33,040 nt of DNA from Lachnospiraceae bacterium (GCA_029338875.1 JAQYBF010000114.1:1-33040), one strand, 5' to 3'. Positions 9,901-18,243 are shown, counted from the first letter of the stretch. The notes: generated by a model not told the origin, from the sequence alone. Program-made: numbers and translations.

Positions 9901-10828
9901 CCAGTACCGGCTTCTGACCGTGACTATCGGCCGCATGCAGATCGATGAGACTTCGGACTGGAAGCTTACGGCGGCGGAGCTGGACTTCCGCCTGGCTGAG
10001 TATGAGAAGATCTTTGACCATGTCCATATTGTCAATGTGCAGAGCCGCAGTATCGTCGAACCTTATCATAAGGATTCCGAGGCCATGGAAGACACCTTCT
10101 GCTGGAAGCACTGGGGCATGCGTGAGCGCTGCAGGGACTGCATCGCTGCAAAGGCTATGGCCAGGGGCGGAAAAACCGTGGCCGTTCAGCACAGAGAGGA
10201 CGGAAGCTGGCTCATGCTGGCCCATCCCCTGTATTTCCAGAACCGTGAGTACTGCCTGGAGGCAGAGGTCCGGGTAGGGGATGAATTCCTGCCGGCCATC
10301 CGCCATATCAATCTGCCCTTGTTTAAGGAAGAGCGGGACTATCTTGACGACGAGACCGGTCTCAGAAACCGGAATTATTATGATGAACAGCTGATCGGAA
10401 GCCGGGCGGGCGCTCTCTGCGCCATTGAGATTCTGGATTTCAGACGGGTCCGGGATCTGATCGGCAAAGCCCAGGCCGCCCGCATATTGCGGAGGATGGG
10501 CCGGATCCTTCAGGAGAGCTTCCGGAAGGAAGACATCGTTCTCCACTATGATGACGGCGAATTTGTGGCCATTCTGGATCATGTCAGCGAGGGCACCTTG
10601 AAGGGCAGACTTCATCTGATCCGAAATGCCGCGGAAAGCATCCTAGCCATGGAAGGCCCGGTCGTCTATCAGATCCGGATTGCCATCGGCGCGGTTTACG
10701 GAGAGGGAAATGTGGAGGATCTCTTGCACCAGGCGGAGAAGAATCTCTATCAGGCCCGGAAGGAGAAGAATTTTATCTTTCTGACGGAAGAGAAGGGGAC
10801 CTCCGACCGCTCGGAGAACTCAGACTGA
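6965..10828 (+). CDS. Multidomain GGDEF-like/EAL/PAS protein (predicted c-di-GMP phosphodiesterase)
   Basis: EAL: YYQPVI...SMEALTRW, VNFS, ELTES, WMDDFGSAFSSLNSLKDFDFDEIKLDR, LAEGVET, IQGYYYSRPLP. PAS: FFWKDQDRKFLGAS...GYFIDAD. Three GGDEF-like regions with non-canonical signatures (LSADHFA, VQKGAFA, YDDGEFVA). SD GCAGGAGAG. Confidence 0.88.
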   Translation: MDHIRDKKIEFRDYVTGLNNRSFFLNLLDEWAIGAREEKDREKTALLYFNISGFKLYNEAFGMKEGDRCIRDVAVVLSEIFGKDRTAHLSADHFASLSTEIDRLEEKISQAHDRVLHLRDSFSLNLTVGILIVPKNELQEGNLDMAKMACDRLRNDSLHYCEYFTDELRQSLEKKHYIQENIDEAISHSYIKVYYQPVIRTLNGMVCSMEALTRWDDPKYGLISPAEFVPLLEERHLSWKLDSFVVDQVTSMLKGRKEKELPIVPVSVNFSRRDFDIIDPFQLVSGMVKKKGLHPEWISVELTESTAMDAPDKIRDQMSRFHNAGFEVWMDDFGSAFSSLNSLKDFDFDEIKLDRGFLLNENKKSYAIIQAVIQMAKQLGVHTLAEGVETREQMDMLRNMGCEKIQGYYYSRPLPLDQLLSKLENNHLVFETQAQKDFYDEVGQTDLSAREPRAMVYFDGEEIQILYENRAFWNLMVENGLEGQNGLEDAVNAGQSFGSEKLLKLIRSAVKSNAIETAYLFYHGHYLRIRMKKLADSVSGSMLLTECTDATREERGNIVRFDPMLRSLLQSYEEIYLVDAEKQEIRVLQSSVDGENPGDVFLGKRILELIWKRIYFKDQDRFRENSGYLFINNEMNRRKKDSYHALYRMVQKDGSIEWMEFTWVRVPGETKGTCLFCIKAAAIADSENPRDFVRLLWQDDWGSLSENDRKIDDRLEEEHLLFTALMEQSRIHFFWKDQDRKFLGASRSFLNFYGFDSEKQILGKTDEDIGWHIDGSLFKEDEIRVLRQGSTVYSVPGQNVLNGIIRNIQATKFPVYKDGKIVGLMGYFIDADKLLPRAKAAEAELMRDPVTGFLSVQGFLAAVSAYEDNYQKNREDYSLGILVFPSYDRIYDSFGRLSAENLILRISDILHLSFQENCTVARVQKGAFAILRKTAPSRANFDELLNKSIQEIEQIHEIDGHAILPRVGFGSASRAETYSQYRLLTVTIGRMQIDETSDWKLTAAELDFRLAEYEKIFDHVHIVNVQSRSIVEPYHKDSEAMEDTFCWKHWGMRERCRDCIAAKAMARGGKTVAVQHREDGSWLMLAHPLYFQNREYCLEAEVRVGDEFLPAIRHINLPLFKEERDYLDDETGLRNRNYYDEQLIGSRAGALCAIEILDFRRVRDLIGKAQAARILRRMGRILQESFRKEDIVLHYDDGEFVAILDHVSEGTLKGRLHLIRNAAESILAMEGPVVYQIRIAIGAVYGEGNVEDLLHQAEKNLYQARKEKNFIFLTEEKGTSDRSENSD

Positions 10829-10864
10829 GATGAAATATAGAGCATAGAGGAAAGAGGGTAGTCT

Positions 10865-13800
10865 ATGGAGTATGAAAGAGAAATCAAGAATACCAAGAAG
10901 GTGGTCAGCCGGCCCAACTGTGTGGTTGGTGTCGGAGCCAGCGCCGGAGGACTTGAGGCGCTCCAGCAGTTTCTGACCTTCCTTCCGTCCAATACCGGCA
11001 TGGCCTTTGTGATCATCCAGCATCTGGCTCCGGATCACAAGAGTCTCCTCACGGAAATCCTCGGCAAATACACGACCATGCAGGTTTCGGAAATCGAGGA
11101 CGGAATGAAGCTGGAACGGAACCATGTCTATATGATTCCGCCCAGATTCGATGTCGAGCTCCAAGGGGATACCCTGCGCCTTCACGAATATAACACTCAG
11201 CTCATCAATCATCCGATCGACATCTTCTTTAAATCCCTGGCCACATCCTACGGAAACCGGTCGGTGGCCGTTATCCTTTCCGGCACCGGCTCCGACGGAA
11301 CGAACGGAATCCGCTTCATTAAGGACCAGAACGGCATGATTATCGTTCAGTCTCCGGAATCGGCCAAGTTTGACGGCATGCCGAGAAATGCCATAGCGAC
11401 CGGCTTTGCCGATCTGGTCCAGAATCCCGAATCCATAGCCAAGGAGATGGCCCATATCGCAGCCTCCATGGTGGATGCCAGCGCCAAGCTGAAGCTGTCT
11501 GACCAGGATCTGATGGCGCAGATTTTCTCCATCCTTAGAAATGTCACCAATATCAACTATACCTATTACAAGCAGACGACCATTCTCCGCCGGATCGAGC
11601 GCCGTCTGGTCATTACCCACAATCATAATCTCCAGTCCTATGTCAGCTATCTCAATAACAATCCGGATGAGGCCAAGCTTCTGGCCAAGGAGGTTCTGAT
11701 CGGGGTCACATCCTTTTTCCGGGACAGTGAATACTTTGACGTCCTGAAGGAGAATGTCATCAAGCAGATCATCAAGGATGCTCCCCAGTCCAAGCAGATC
11801 CGGGTCTGGGTCGCCGGCTGTTCCACCGGTGAGGAAGCCTATTCCATTTCCATCCTCTTTCTGGAGGCCATGGATGAGCTCAATATCCACAGAAAGGTCA
11901 AGATCTTCGCGACCGATCTGGATTCGGATGCCATTGCAACGGCCATGAAGGGAACCTACGGAGACAATATCATCGAGGATGTCTCCATCAGCCGCCTGTC
12001 CCGCTTCTTTGTCCGGAAGGGCAACAAGTATCAGGTCAGACGGAATGTCCGCCAGATGATTATCTTTGCCAAGCATAATGTCTTCCAGGATCCGCCCTTC
12101 GGGAAACTGGATCTGATCAGCTGCCGCAATGTCCTGATCTATTTCCAGACCGTCCTTCAGAAGAACCTCTTCGCCATTTTCCACCGGGCCTTGAATGATC
12201 ACGGCTATCTCTTCCTCGGAAAATCAGAGTCCGTAACAGACTACGATGATGTCTTCCGCGCGGTCTGCCCCAATGAGAAGATCTTCATCCATAATGTCTC
12301 CGGAAAGGCCCCGGCCCATGAGGAACTGGGTTACAGTCTGCAGAGCATAGAGACCAATCTGGAGCCCATCGCCCAGCAGACCGCTGAGGATGAGACCGAG
12401 GAGCAGGTGGCATCGAATGAGCTGAATACAGCCATTTTGGAAAATCTGATGCCGGCGACTGCGCTTCTGGACGGGAAAAACGAGCTGGTTAGAACCTACG
12501 GTGACTGCTCTAAATTTCTCTCGATACCGGTCGGCATGGCAACGCTTGACATTTTCATGCTGCTTCGGTCGGACCTGAAGATTGCGGTTTCCACGGCTCT
12601 CAGGGAAAGCCGGAACAAGAAGGCGCGTGTCGCCTATGACAAGGTCCCGGTCAAGCTGGATGACAAAGAGGAATACATCACGCTGGTCGCCCAGCCGGTC
12701 CTGGATCAGAACGGACGGAATACCGACTATACGGCCATTGTCTTTATCAGCGGCGGCCAGGATGTCAAAGGGGACGTCAAGGATTTCAAGATCGACACGG
12801 CGGCATCCGAGCGGATCGCCAATCTGGAGACCGAGCTTCGGGGCACCCGGGACAAGCTGAAGCAGGCCGTCTCGGAACTTGAATCCGTGAACGCCGAGCT
12901 CCAGGCGGCAAATGAAGAGCTTCTGACTTCTAATGAGGAGCTTCAGTCCTCCAACGAGGAGCTGCAGTCGGTGAATGAAGAGCTCTACACGGTTAACAGT
13001 GAATATCAGGCCAAGGTCAAGGAACTCGGAGACCTGAATGACGATATGGCAAACTTCCTGTCCACCACCCTGATCGGAATCATCATGGTGGATAAGAACC
13101 TGAATATCCGGAAATTCACCGAATATATCGCATCGGAATTCAATATCGGAGAGCAGGATGTCGGCAGATCCTTAAAATATCTGACCTTCAGCTTTGCGAC
13201 GATCGACCTTCTGAATCAGTGCCGCCAGGTCCTGGAGACCGAGGAAACCCTGGAGGAGCACTGCGCATCCACCTCGGGAAAGACCTATCTGATTCGGATC
13301 GCTCCCTACAGGAGCCATATCATGGATCCGGATACTGGAAAGAATACGGACGGTCAGGTCCAGGGCCTGGTTCTGACCTTCGTGGATACGACCAAGCAGA
13401 TCGACGACCAGGAACAGGTCGAGGAACTGTCCCGGGCCTTACGGAAGGCTGTCGAAGAGGGCAAGGAGAAGGAGAGCTTCCTGTCTCATATGTCGCATGA
13501 CATGCGGACGCCTCTGACGGCCATTCTCGGCCTGACCCAGCTGGATCTCCAGAAGTCCGGCCTGCCGGAGGATGTGAGAGAGGATCTGGGCAAGGTCGAG
13601 GCTTCAAGCAAGTACCTCCTGGGACTGATCGAAGAGATTCTTGAAACCAGTCAGATCAATGCCGGAAAGATCGTCTCGGTCTCCTCCGCCATTCATGAGA
13701 AGACGATTGTCGACAATATCGATAAAATGATGTCCGTTCAGATGAAGCAGATGAACCGGGACTTCCAGATCAGTGTCAAGGGCAGTGTCAACCGGGTCAT

Positions 13801-14623
13801 CATGGCGGACAGCAAGCACCTGGAACGGATCCTTGTGAATCTCCTGCAGAACAGCTTGAAGTATACCAAGCGGGGCGGCCATATCCGCCTGGACATCAAT
13901 GTCCGCTATGCCGGAAATACAGCCCGCTATACCATTACGGTCCGGGATGACGGATCAGGCATCAGTAAGGACTTTCAGAAGCGGATGTATCTTCCCTTTG
14001 AACAGGAGGGGAAGGCTCCGGAGGGAGGAGAGACCGGAAACGGCCTCGGCCTCTATATCGTAAAGACTTTGACCGGAATTATGGACGGAGACATCTCCTG
14101 CATCAGTGAAGAAGGCCACGGAACGGAATTTATCCTCCACTTTACCTTCCCTCTGGCGACAGATGAGCAGGTCCGCCTGGCCTCCTACCATTCGGAGACC
14201 TATGAGGAGCAGATCCTCTACGGAAAGAATGTACTTCTGGTCGAAGACAACCGGATCAATGCCGAGGTCATTATGAAGATCTTAAAGACCAAGGGCATTC
14301 ATTATGAACTTGCCACTGACGGCAGGGAAGCCCTGGAGCTTTTCAAGACCCAGGGACCCTATCATTTCCAGGCCATTCTCATGGACCTCATGATGCCGGT
14401 CATGGACGGAAAACAGTGTGCCCAGGCGATCCGGAAGCTGGATCAGGAGGATGCGAAAAAGATTCCCATTCTGGCTCTGACGGCCGATGCCTCCCAGGGC
14501 ACCGAGGAAGCCTGCCTGAGGGCAGGCATGGACGGCTATATCGAGAAGCCGATCGAACCCGAGCATCTCTTCTATAAGCTGGCGGAAGCCTTTGAAAGAA
14601 AGGATACTGTGGATGGACAATAA
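10865..14623 (+). CDS. CheB-CheR fusion / PAS / hybrid histidine kinase-REC protein
   Basis: CheB: VVGVGASAGGLEAL, IIQHLAPDHKSLL, LSGTGSDGTNGI. CheR: RVWVAGCSTGEEAYSISILF. Signalling helix NEEL repeats; PAS; HisKA MSHDMRTPLTAILG; HATPase NLLQNSLKYT, DDGSGIS, GNGLGLYIVKT; REC VLLVEDNRINAEVIMKIL...AILMDLMMPVMDG...GYIEKPIEP. Confidence 0.93.
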   Translation: MEYEREIKNTKKVVSRPNCVVGVGASAGGLEALQQFLTFLPSNTGMAFVIIQHLAPDHKSLLTEILGKYTTMQVSEIEDGMKLERNHVYMIPPRFDVELQGDTLRLHEYNTQLINHPIDIFFKSLATSYGNRSVAVILSGTGSDGTNGIRFIKDQNGMIIVQSPESAKFDGMPRNAIATGFADLVQNPESIAKEMAHIAASMVDASAKLKLSDQDLMAQIFSILRNVTNINYTYYKQTTILRRIERRLVITHNHNLQSYVSYLNNNPDEAKLLAKEVLIGVTSFFRDSEYFDVLKENVIKQIIKDAPQSKQIRVWVAGCSTGEEAYSISILFLEAMDELNIHRKVKIFATDLDSDAIATAMKGTYGDNIIEDVSISRLSRFFVRKGNKYQVRRNVRQMIIFAKHNVFQDPPFGKLDLISCRNVLIYFQTVLQKNLFAIFHRALNDHGYLFLGKSESVTDYDDVFRAVCPNEKIFIHNVSGKAPAHEELGYSLQSIETNLEPIAQQTAEDETEEQVASNELNTAILENLMPATALLDGKNELVRTYGDCSKFLSIPVGMATLDIFMLLRSDLKIAVSTALRESRNKKARVAYDKVPVKLDDKEEYITLVAQPVLDQNGRNTDYTAIVFISGGQDVKGDVKDFKIDTAASERIANLETELRGTRDKLKQAVSELESVNAELQAANEELLTSNEELQSSNEELQSVNEELYTVNSEYQAKVKELGDLNDDMANFLSTTLIGIIMVDKNLNIRKFTEYIASEFNIGEQDVGRSLKYLTFSFATIDLLNQCRQVLETEETLEEHCASTSGKTYLIRIAPYRSHIMDPDTGKNTDGQVQGLVLTFVDTTKQIDDQEQVEELSRALRKAVEEGKEKESFLSHMSHDMRTPLTAILGLTQLDLQKSGLPEDVREDLGKVEASSKYLLGLIEEILETSQINAGKIVSVSSAIHEKTIVDNIDKMMSVQMKQMNRDFQISVKGSVNRVIMADSKHLERILVNLLQNSLKYTKRGGHIRLDINVRYAGNTARYTITVRDDGSGISKDFQKRMYLPFEQEGKAPEGGETGNGLGLYIVKTLTGIMDGDISCISEEGHGTEFILHFTFPLATDEQVRLASYHSETYEEQILYGKNVLLVEDNRINAEVIMKILKTKGIHYELATDGREALELFKTQGPYHFQAILMDLMMPVMDGKQCAQAIRKLDQEDAKKIPILALTADASQGTEEACLRAGMDGYIEKPIEPEHLFYKLAEAFERKDTVDGQ

Positions 14624-16367
14624 TCTGAGAAGTGTCTGTGACTATCTGGACCAGTGGGGAGCGGATACCGGCGCAGGGCTTCGAAGAGTACTGGATGACA
14701 AGAAATTCTATTATAAACTGCTCCTGGAGTTCAGCCAGGATGATGCTCTTCGAAAGCTGGAAAATGCGATTGACAGCAGTGAATGGAAGACGGCCTTTGC
14801 CATCGCCCATGACATGAAGGGCGCGGCCCTAAGCCTGGGCCTTCTGCCTCTGAGCCGGGCCATCAGTAATGTGGTCGAGGATCTGAGGAGCGAGGTCCGG
14901 CCCACTCTTACGGATGATCTGGGAAAATTTCAGACCGAGTGGCAGCGCTACCAGAAGATCATTCAGTCCTGGACCGCCATGCCGACGGCAGAGGGAGAGG
15001 GAAATGATATGATCACCCCGCAGAAACTGGTGATTCCGGACTTCTGCCATGACCTTCCGGTCATCTATGTCATCTATAGGATCGTTTTAAAACCGGACTC
15101 GAGCGTGCCGGAGGATCTCTGCTATCTTGAAATGTCTGATGCCTACTGCCGGCTGATCGGACGGGAACGGAAAATGCTTGTCGGACGGACCCGGTCGGAG
15201 ATCTTCGGCTCTCTGGATTCCTCCTGGATCGAATATGCCTCCCGGGCTTCGGTCTATCGGAGAAAGTCGAGCAGCCACTACTTCGACCGTCTGACCGACC
15301 GCTGGTACAATCTGACGGTTTCTCCGATTGGAATCCCCGGCTGCTCGGTTTTCTCCTTCCAGCCTGTGGAGGATACCCAGTCCGACCGCCAGGCCCTCCT
15401 TCGGAACCAGAACACGGACAAGCTGATCATACAGATCTGCAGGACACTGGATATGGACCGGGATTATTCCAGAGCCATGAACCGGGTGCTTGAGGAATTA
15501 AGCCAGGTCATCCATCCCGACAGGATCTACATTGTGGAGAAGAAGGGCCCTCTGATCCGAAATACCTTCGAATGGTGTGCGCCCGGCGTTGATCCTCTTC
15601 TTAAGAAGCTTGGAAATATGGTCAATCCTGAGGTCAGCCGGGGCTGGGGCATTGAGAACGGATCCCCGCATCTAAGCATGGTCGAGGACATCGAGGAGCT
15701 CCGCGACCGCTTCCCGGTCAACTATCAGATCCTGAAGAAGGAAGGAATCCGAAACATGGTCAGTGTTCCCTTCTATTCGGGCGGAGAAATGGTCGGTCTC
15801 ATGGGCATCCATAACTTCACGCCCAGCGAGACCGTGGATATCCAGAAGGTCCTCCAGAATGTCGCCTTCTTTATTTCCGTCAAGGTCTCCAATCACCTTC
15901 TTCACGAACGCCTGGAGGATCTGAAAAAGCATGACGAGACAACCGGAGCTCAGAACCGGGAGGCCATGCTTCTTCGCATTCAGAACATTCAGAACGGAGA
16001 CCAGGCGGTCGGCATTGTCTACTGCAATCTGAATTTCATGAAGGAGATCAATGACCGGGAGGGCTTTACCGGAGGGGACGGCGTCCTGAAGGATGCCGCA
16101 GGGATTCTGTCGGACACTTTCGGAAAGCAGAATGTATACCGGATCGGGGGCGATGAATTTCTGGCTCTGGTTACGGACAAAAGCGAAGATGGCTTCCGCG
16201 ATATGGTTTCCTCCTTCCGGGAACTGCAGACCGATCCGGGCACCCCGTCCATGGCTGTCGGAACCCTGTGGGTCAGCCACGGGACCGATGTAAAGCAGGG
16301 CATCCGTCAGGCCGACCGGGCCATGCAGGAGGAGAAGAAGATCTATCACAGGAGTCACAGGGAGTGA
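14613..16367 (+). CDS. Hpt-PAS-GAF-GGDEF protein (predicted diguanylate cyclase with phosphotransfer domain)
   Basis: Start ATG 14613 overlaps the end of the hybrid kinase (14623). Hpt motif AIAHDMKGAALSLGLLPLSRAI; GAF-like central region; C-terminal GGDEF VYRIGGDEFLALV. Confidence 0.88.
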   Translation: MDNNLRSVCDYLDQWGADTGAGLRRVLDDKKFYYKLLLEFSQDDALRKLENAIDSSEWKTAFAIAHDMKGAALSLGLLPLSRAISNVVEDLRSEVRPTLTDDLGKFQTEWQRYQKIIQSWTAMPTAEGEGNDMITPQKLVIPDFCHDLPVIYVIYRIVLKPDSSVPEDLCYLEMSDAYCRLIGRERKMLVGRTRSEIFGSLDSSWIEYASRASVYRRKSSSHYFDRLTDRWYNLTVSPIGIPGCSVFSFQPVEDTQSDRQALLRNQNTDKLIIQICRTLDMDRDYSRAMNRVLEELSQVIHPDRIYIVEKKGPLIRNTFEWCAPGVDPLLKKLGNMVNPEVSRGWGIENGSPHLSMVEDIEELRDRFPVNYQILKKEGIRNMVSVPFYSGGEMVGLMGIHNFTPSETVDIQKVLQNVAFFISVKVSNHLLHERLEDLKKHDETTGAQNREAMLLRIQNIQNGDQAVGIVYCNLNFMKEINDREGFTGGDGVLKDAAGILSDTFGKQNVYRIGGDEFLALVTDKSEDGFRDMVSSFRELQTDPGTPSMAVGTLWVSHGTDVKQGIRQADRAMQEEKKIYHRSHRE

Positions 16368-16369
16368 AT

Positions 16370-16400
16370 CGGTCGGATCGACCGTGCAGTTTCTTTTATT
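16370..16400 (+). terminator. Probable terminator of the signalling operon
   Basis: CGGTCG-GAT-CGACCG stem (16370-16384) immediately after the stop codon, followed by TGCAG and then the T-rich TTTCTTTTATT. Confidence 0.5.
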
Positions 16401-16513
16401 CATGGAATTCCAAAAGCATTTCCTCAGGGCACTTACCGAGTGAATCTGCATAAACAGGCGTTTTTGCAAGAATGGGCCGCATAATTGCCGGCGGGTCTGT
16501 GCTATGATAGTAG

Positions 16514-16599
16514 CGGCTCTGAGTTATGCGCCTGTTATAAAAGGCCGGAAAAAAGTGACCATTATTGAATAGATGAATAGACAGGATCGGCTCTGAGTT
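16514..16599 (+). repeat. 12-bp direct repeat CGGCTCTGAGTT (two copies) upstream of galT
   Basis: Exact copies at 16514-16525 and 16588-16599, 74 bp apart. The first is just downstream of a possible extended -10 (TGCTATGAT). Confidence 0.55.
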
Positions 16600-16650
16600 T
16601 TGAAAGATTTGTAAGAGCTATTAATTTCTGAAAACAAGAAGGGGAAAAGC

Positions 16651-18159
16651 ATGTTACAGGAAAGTATTAAGAAACTGGTTCAATATGGCATTGACAGCGG
16701 TCTGACACCGGAGTGCGAGCGGATTTATTCCACGAATCTGATTCTGGATCTCTTCCATGAGGATGAATATACAGATCCCGACTGCGATTTAAGCCACATC
16801 GTCCTTGCAGATGTACTGAAGGATCTTCTGGACGAGGCCGTTTCCCGCGGCATTATCGAAGATTCCATTGTCTACCGGGACCTCTTCGATACTAAGATCA
16901 TGAACTGTCTCTGCCCACGTCCGGCCGAGGTACAGCGCCGCTTCTTCGAGGAATACAAGAAGTCGCCGGAAGCTGCAACCACTTATTTCTACAATCTTTC
17001 CCGGGCATCGAATTATATCCGGACCGACCGTGTCAAAAAGGACCTTCGCTGGACGGTCGACACCGACTACGGCACCCTGGATATCACCATCAACCTGTCC
17101 AAGCCGGAAAAGGATCCCAAGGCCATTGCCGCAGCCTTAAAGGCCAAGAATTCCGCCTATCCCAAGTGCCAGCTCTGCATGGAGAATGAGGGCTATGCCG
17201 GACGGGTCAATCATCCGGCAAGAGAGAATCACCGGATCATCCCCCTTACCATTAATAACAGCCGATGGGGATTTCAGTATTCGCCTTACGTCTACTTCAA
17301 TGAACACTGCATCGTCTTCAACGGTAAGCACACACCCATGAAGATCGAGAAGGCGACCTTCCGGAAGCTCTTCGATTTCATCAAGCAGTTCCCTCATTAT
17401 TTCCTGGGTTCCAATGCCGACCTTCCCATCGTCGGCGGCTCCATCCTGACCCATGACCACTTCCAGGGCGGACACTATACCTTCGCCATGGAGAAAGCGC
17501 CGGTCGTAGACTCTTTCACGGTTCCGGGCTTTCCGGATGTCGAAGCCGGCATCGTAAAGTGGCCCCTGTCCGTTATCCGTCTGGACGGCAGGAATGAAAA
17601 CCGTGTGATCGAGCTTGCCGATCATATTCTAAAGGCCTGGAGATCCTACACCGATGAGGATGCCATGATCCTTGCCGAGACCGACGGCGAACCTCACAAT
17701 ACCATTACCCCGATCGCCAGAATGCGGGACGGAAAGTACGAGCTGGATCTGGCTCTCCGGAACAATCTGACCACACCCGAGCGCCCCATGGGACTCTATC
17801 ATCCCAGACAGGAGCTTCATCACATCAAGAAGGAAAATATAGGCCTGATCGAGGTCATGGGTCTGGCCGTTCTTCCTTCCCGTCTGAAGAAGGAAATGGA
17901 AGAGCTGAAGCCCTATGTCATCGCAGGAGATGTCGACGGCATCCGTAAGAACGAAACCCTGGAAAAGCATGCAGACTGGGTGGAGAAATTCCTTTCCGAC
18001 TATAAGGCACAAGGCATTGCCATCACCGAGGAAAATGCAGACCATGTCCTGGAGCAGGAGATCGGAAAGGTCTTCTGTCAGGTACTCGAGGATGCAGGTG
18101 TCTACAAGTTCACGGAAGAGGGACAGAGGGCCTTCCATCGTTTCATCGATACTCTGTAA
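16651..18159 (+). CDS. galT: UDP-glucose--hexose-1-phosphate uridylyltransferase (Firmicutes-type GalT)
   Basis: 502-aa ORF; MLQESIKKLVQYGIDSGLTPECERIYSTNLILDLF; NSAYPKCQLCMENEGYAGRVNHPARENHRIIPL; GGSILTHDHFQGGHYTFAME. SD AAGGGG. Confidence 0.92.
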   Translation: MLQESIKKLVQYGIDSGLTPECERIYSTNLILDLFHEDEYTDPDCDLSHIVLADVLKDLLDEAVSRGIIEDSIVYRDLFDTKIMNCLCPRPAEVQRRFFEEYKKSPEAATTYFYNLSRASNYIRTDRVKKDLRWTVDTDYGTLDITINLSKPEKDPKAIAAALKAKNSAYPKCQLCMENEGYAGRVNHPARENHRIIPLTINNSRWGFQYSPYVYFNEHCIVFNGKHTPMKIEKATFRKLFDFIKQFPHYFLGSNADLPIVGGSILTHDHFQGGHYTFAMEKAPVVDSFTVPGFPDVEAGIVKWPLSVIRLDGRNENRVIELADHILKAWRSYTDEDAMILAETDGEPHNTITPIARMRDGKYELDLALRNNLTTPERPMGLYHPRQELHHIKKENIGLIEVMGLAVLPSRLKKEMEELKPYVIAGDVDGIRKNETLEKHADWVEKFLSDYKAQGIAITEENADHVLEQEIGKVFCQVLEDAGVYKFTEEGQRAFHRFIDTL

Positions 18160-18173
18160 AGTTTCTATTTTTT

Positions 18174-18229
18174 ATAAGAGCTTTTTAGATTTGAATATGG
18201 CTTTTAGAAGTTCCGGAAAAGGCTCTTAT
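18174..18229 (+). promoter_or_regulatory. Long imperfect inverted repeat between galT and the YfiH-like gene
   Basis: ATAAGAGCTTTTT (18174-18186) versus AAAAGGCTCTTAT (18217-18229): 12 of 13 complementary, about 30-nt loop containing a TTCCGGAA palindrome. Confidence 0.5.
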
Positions 18230-18243
18230 GCAATGCAGTTATT

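Noticed and set aside
10820-12202. 460-aa minus-strand ORF antisense to the CheB-CheR kinase
   Set aside because: Long, but it has repetitive I/D/G-rich composition typical of antisense frames and fully overlaps intact CheB and CheR domains on the plus strand.
12905-13011. 21-bp periodic DNA repeat as a possible mobile or CRISPR-like repeat
   Set aside because: It encodes the NEEL heptad coiled coil of the hybrid kinase; periodicity is a protein-level signalling-helix feature common in CheB-CheR fusions.
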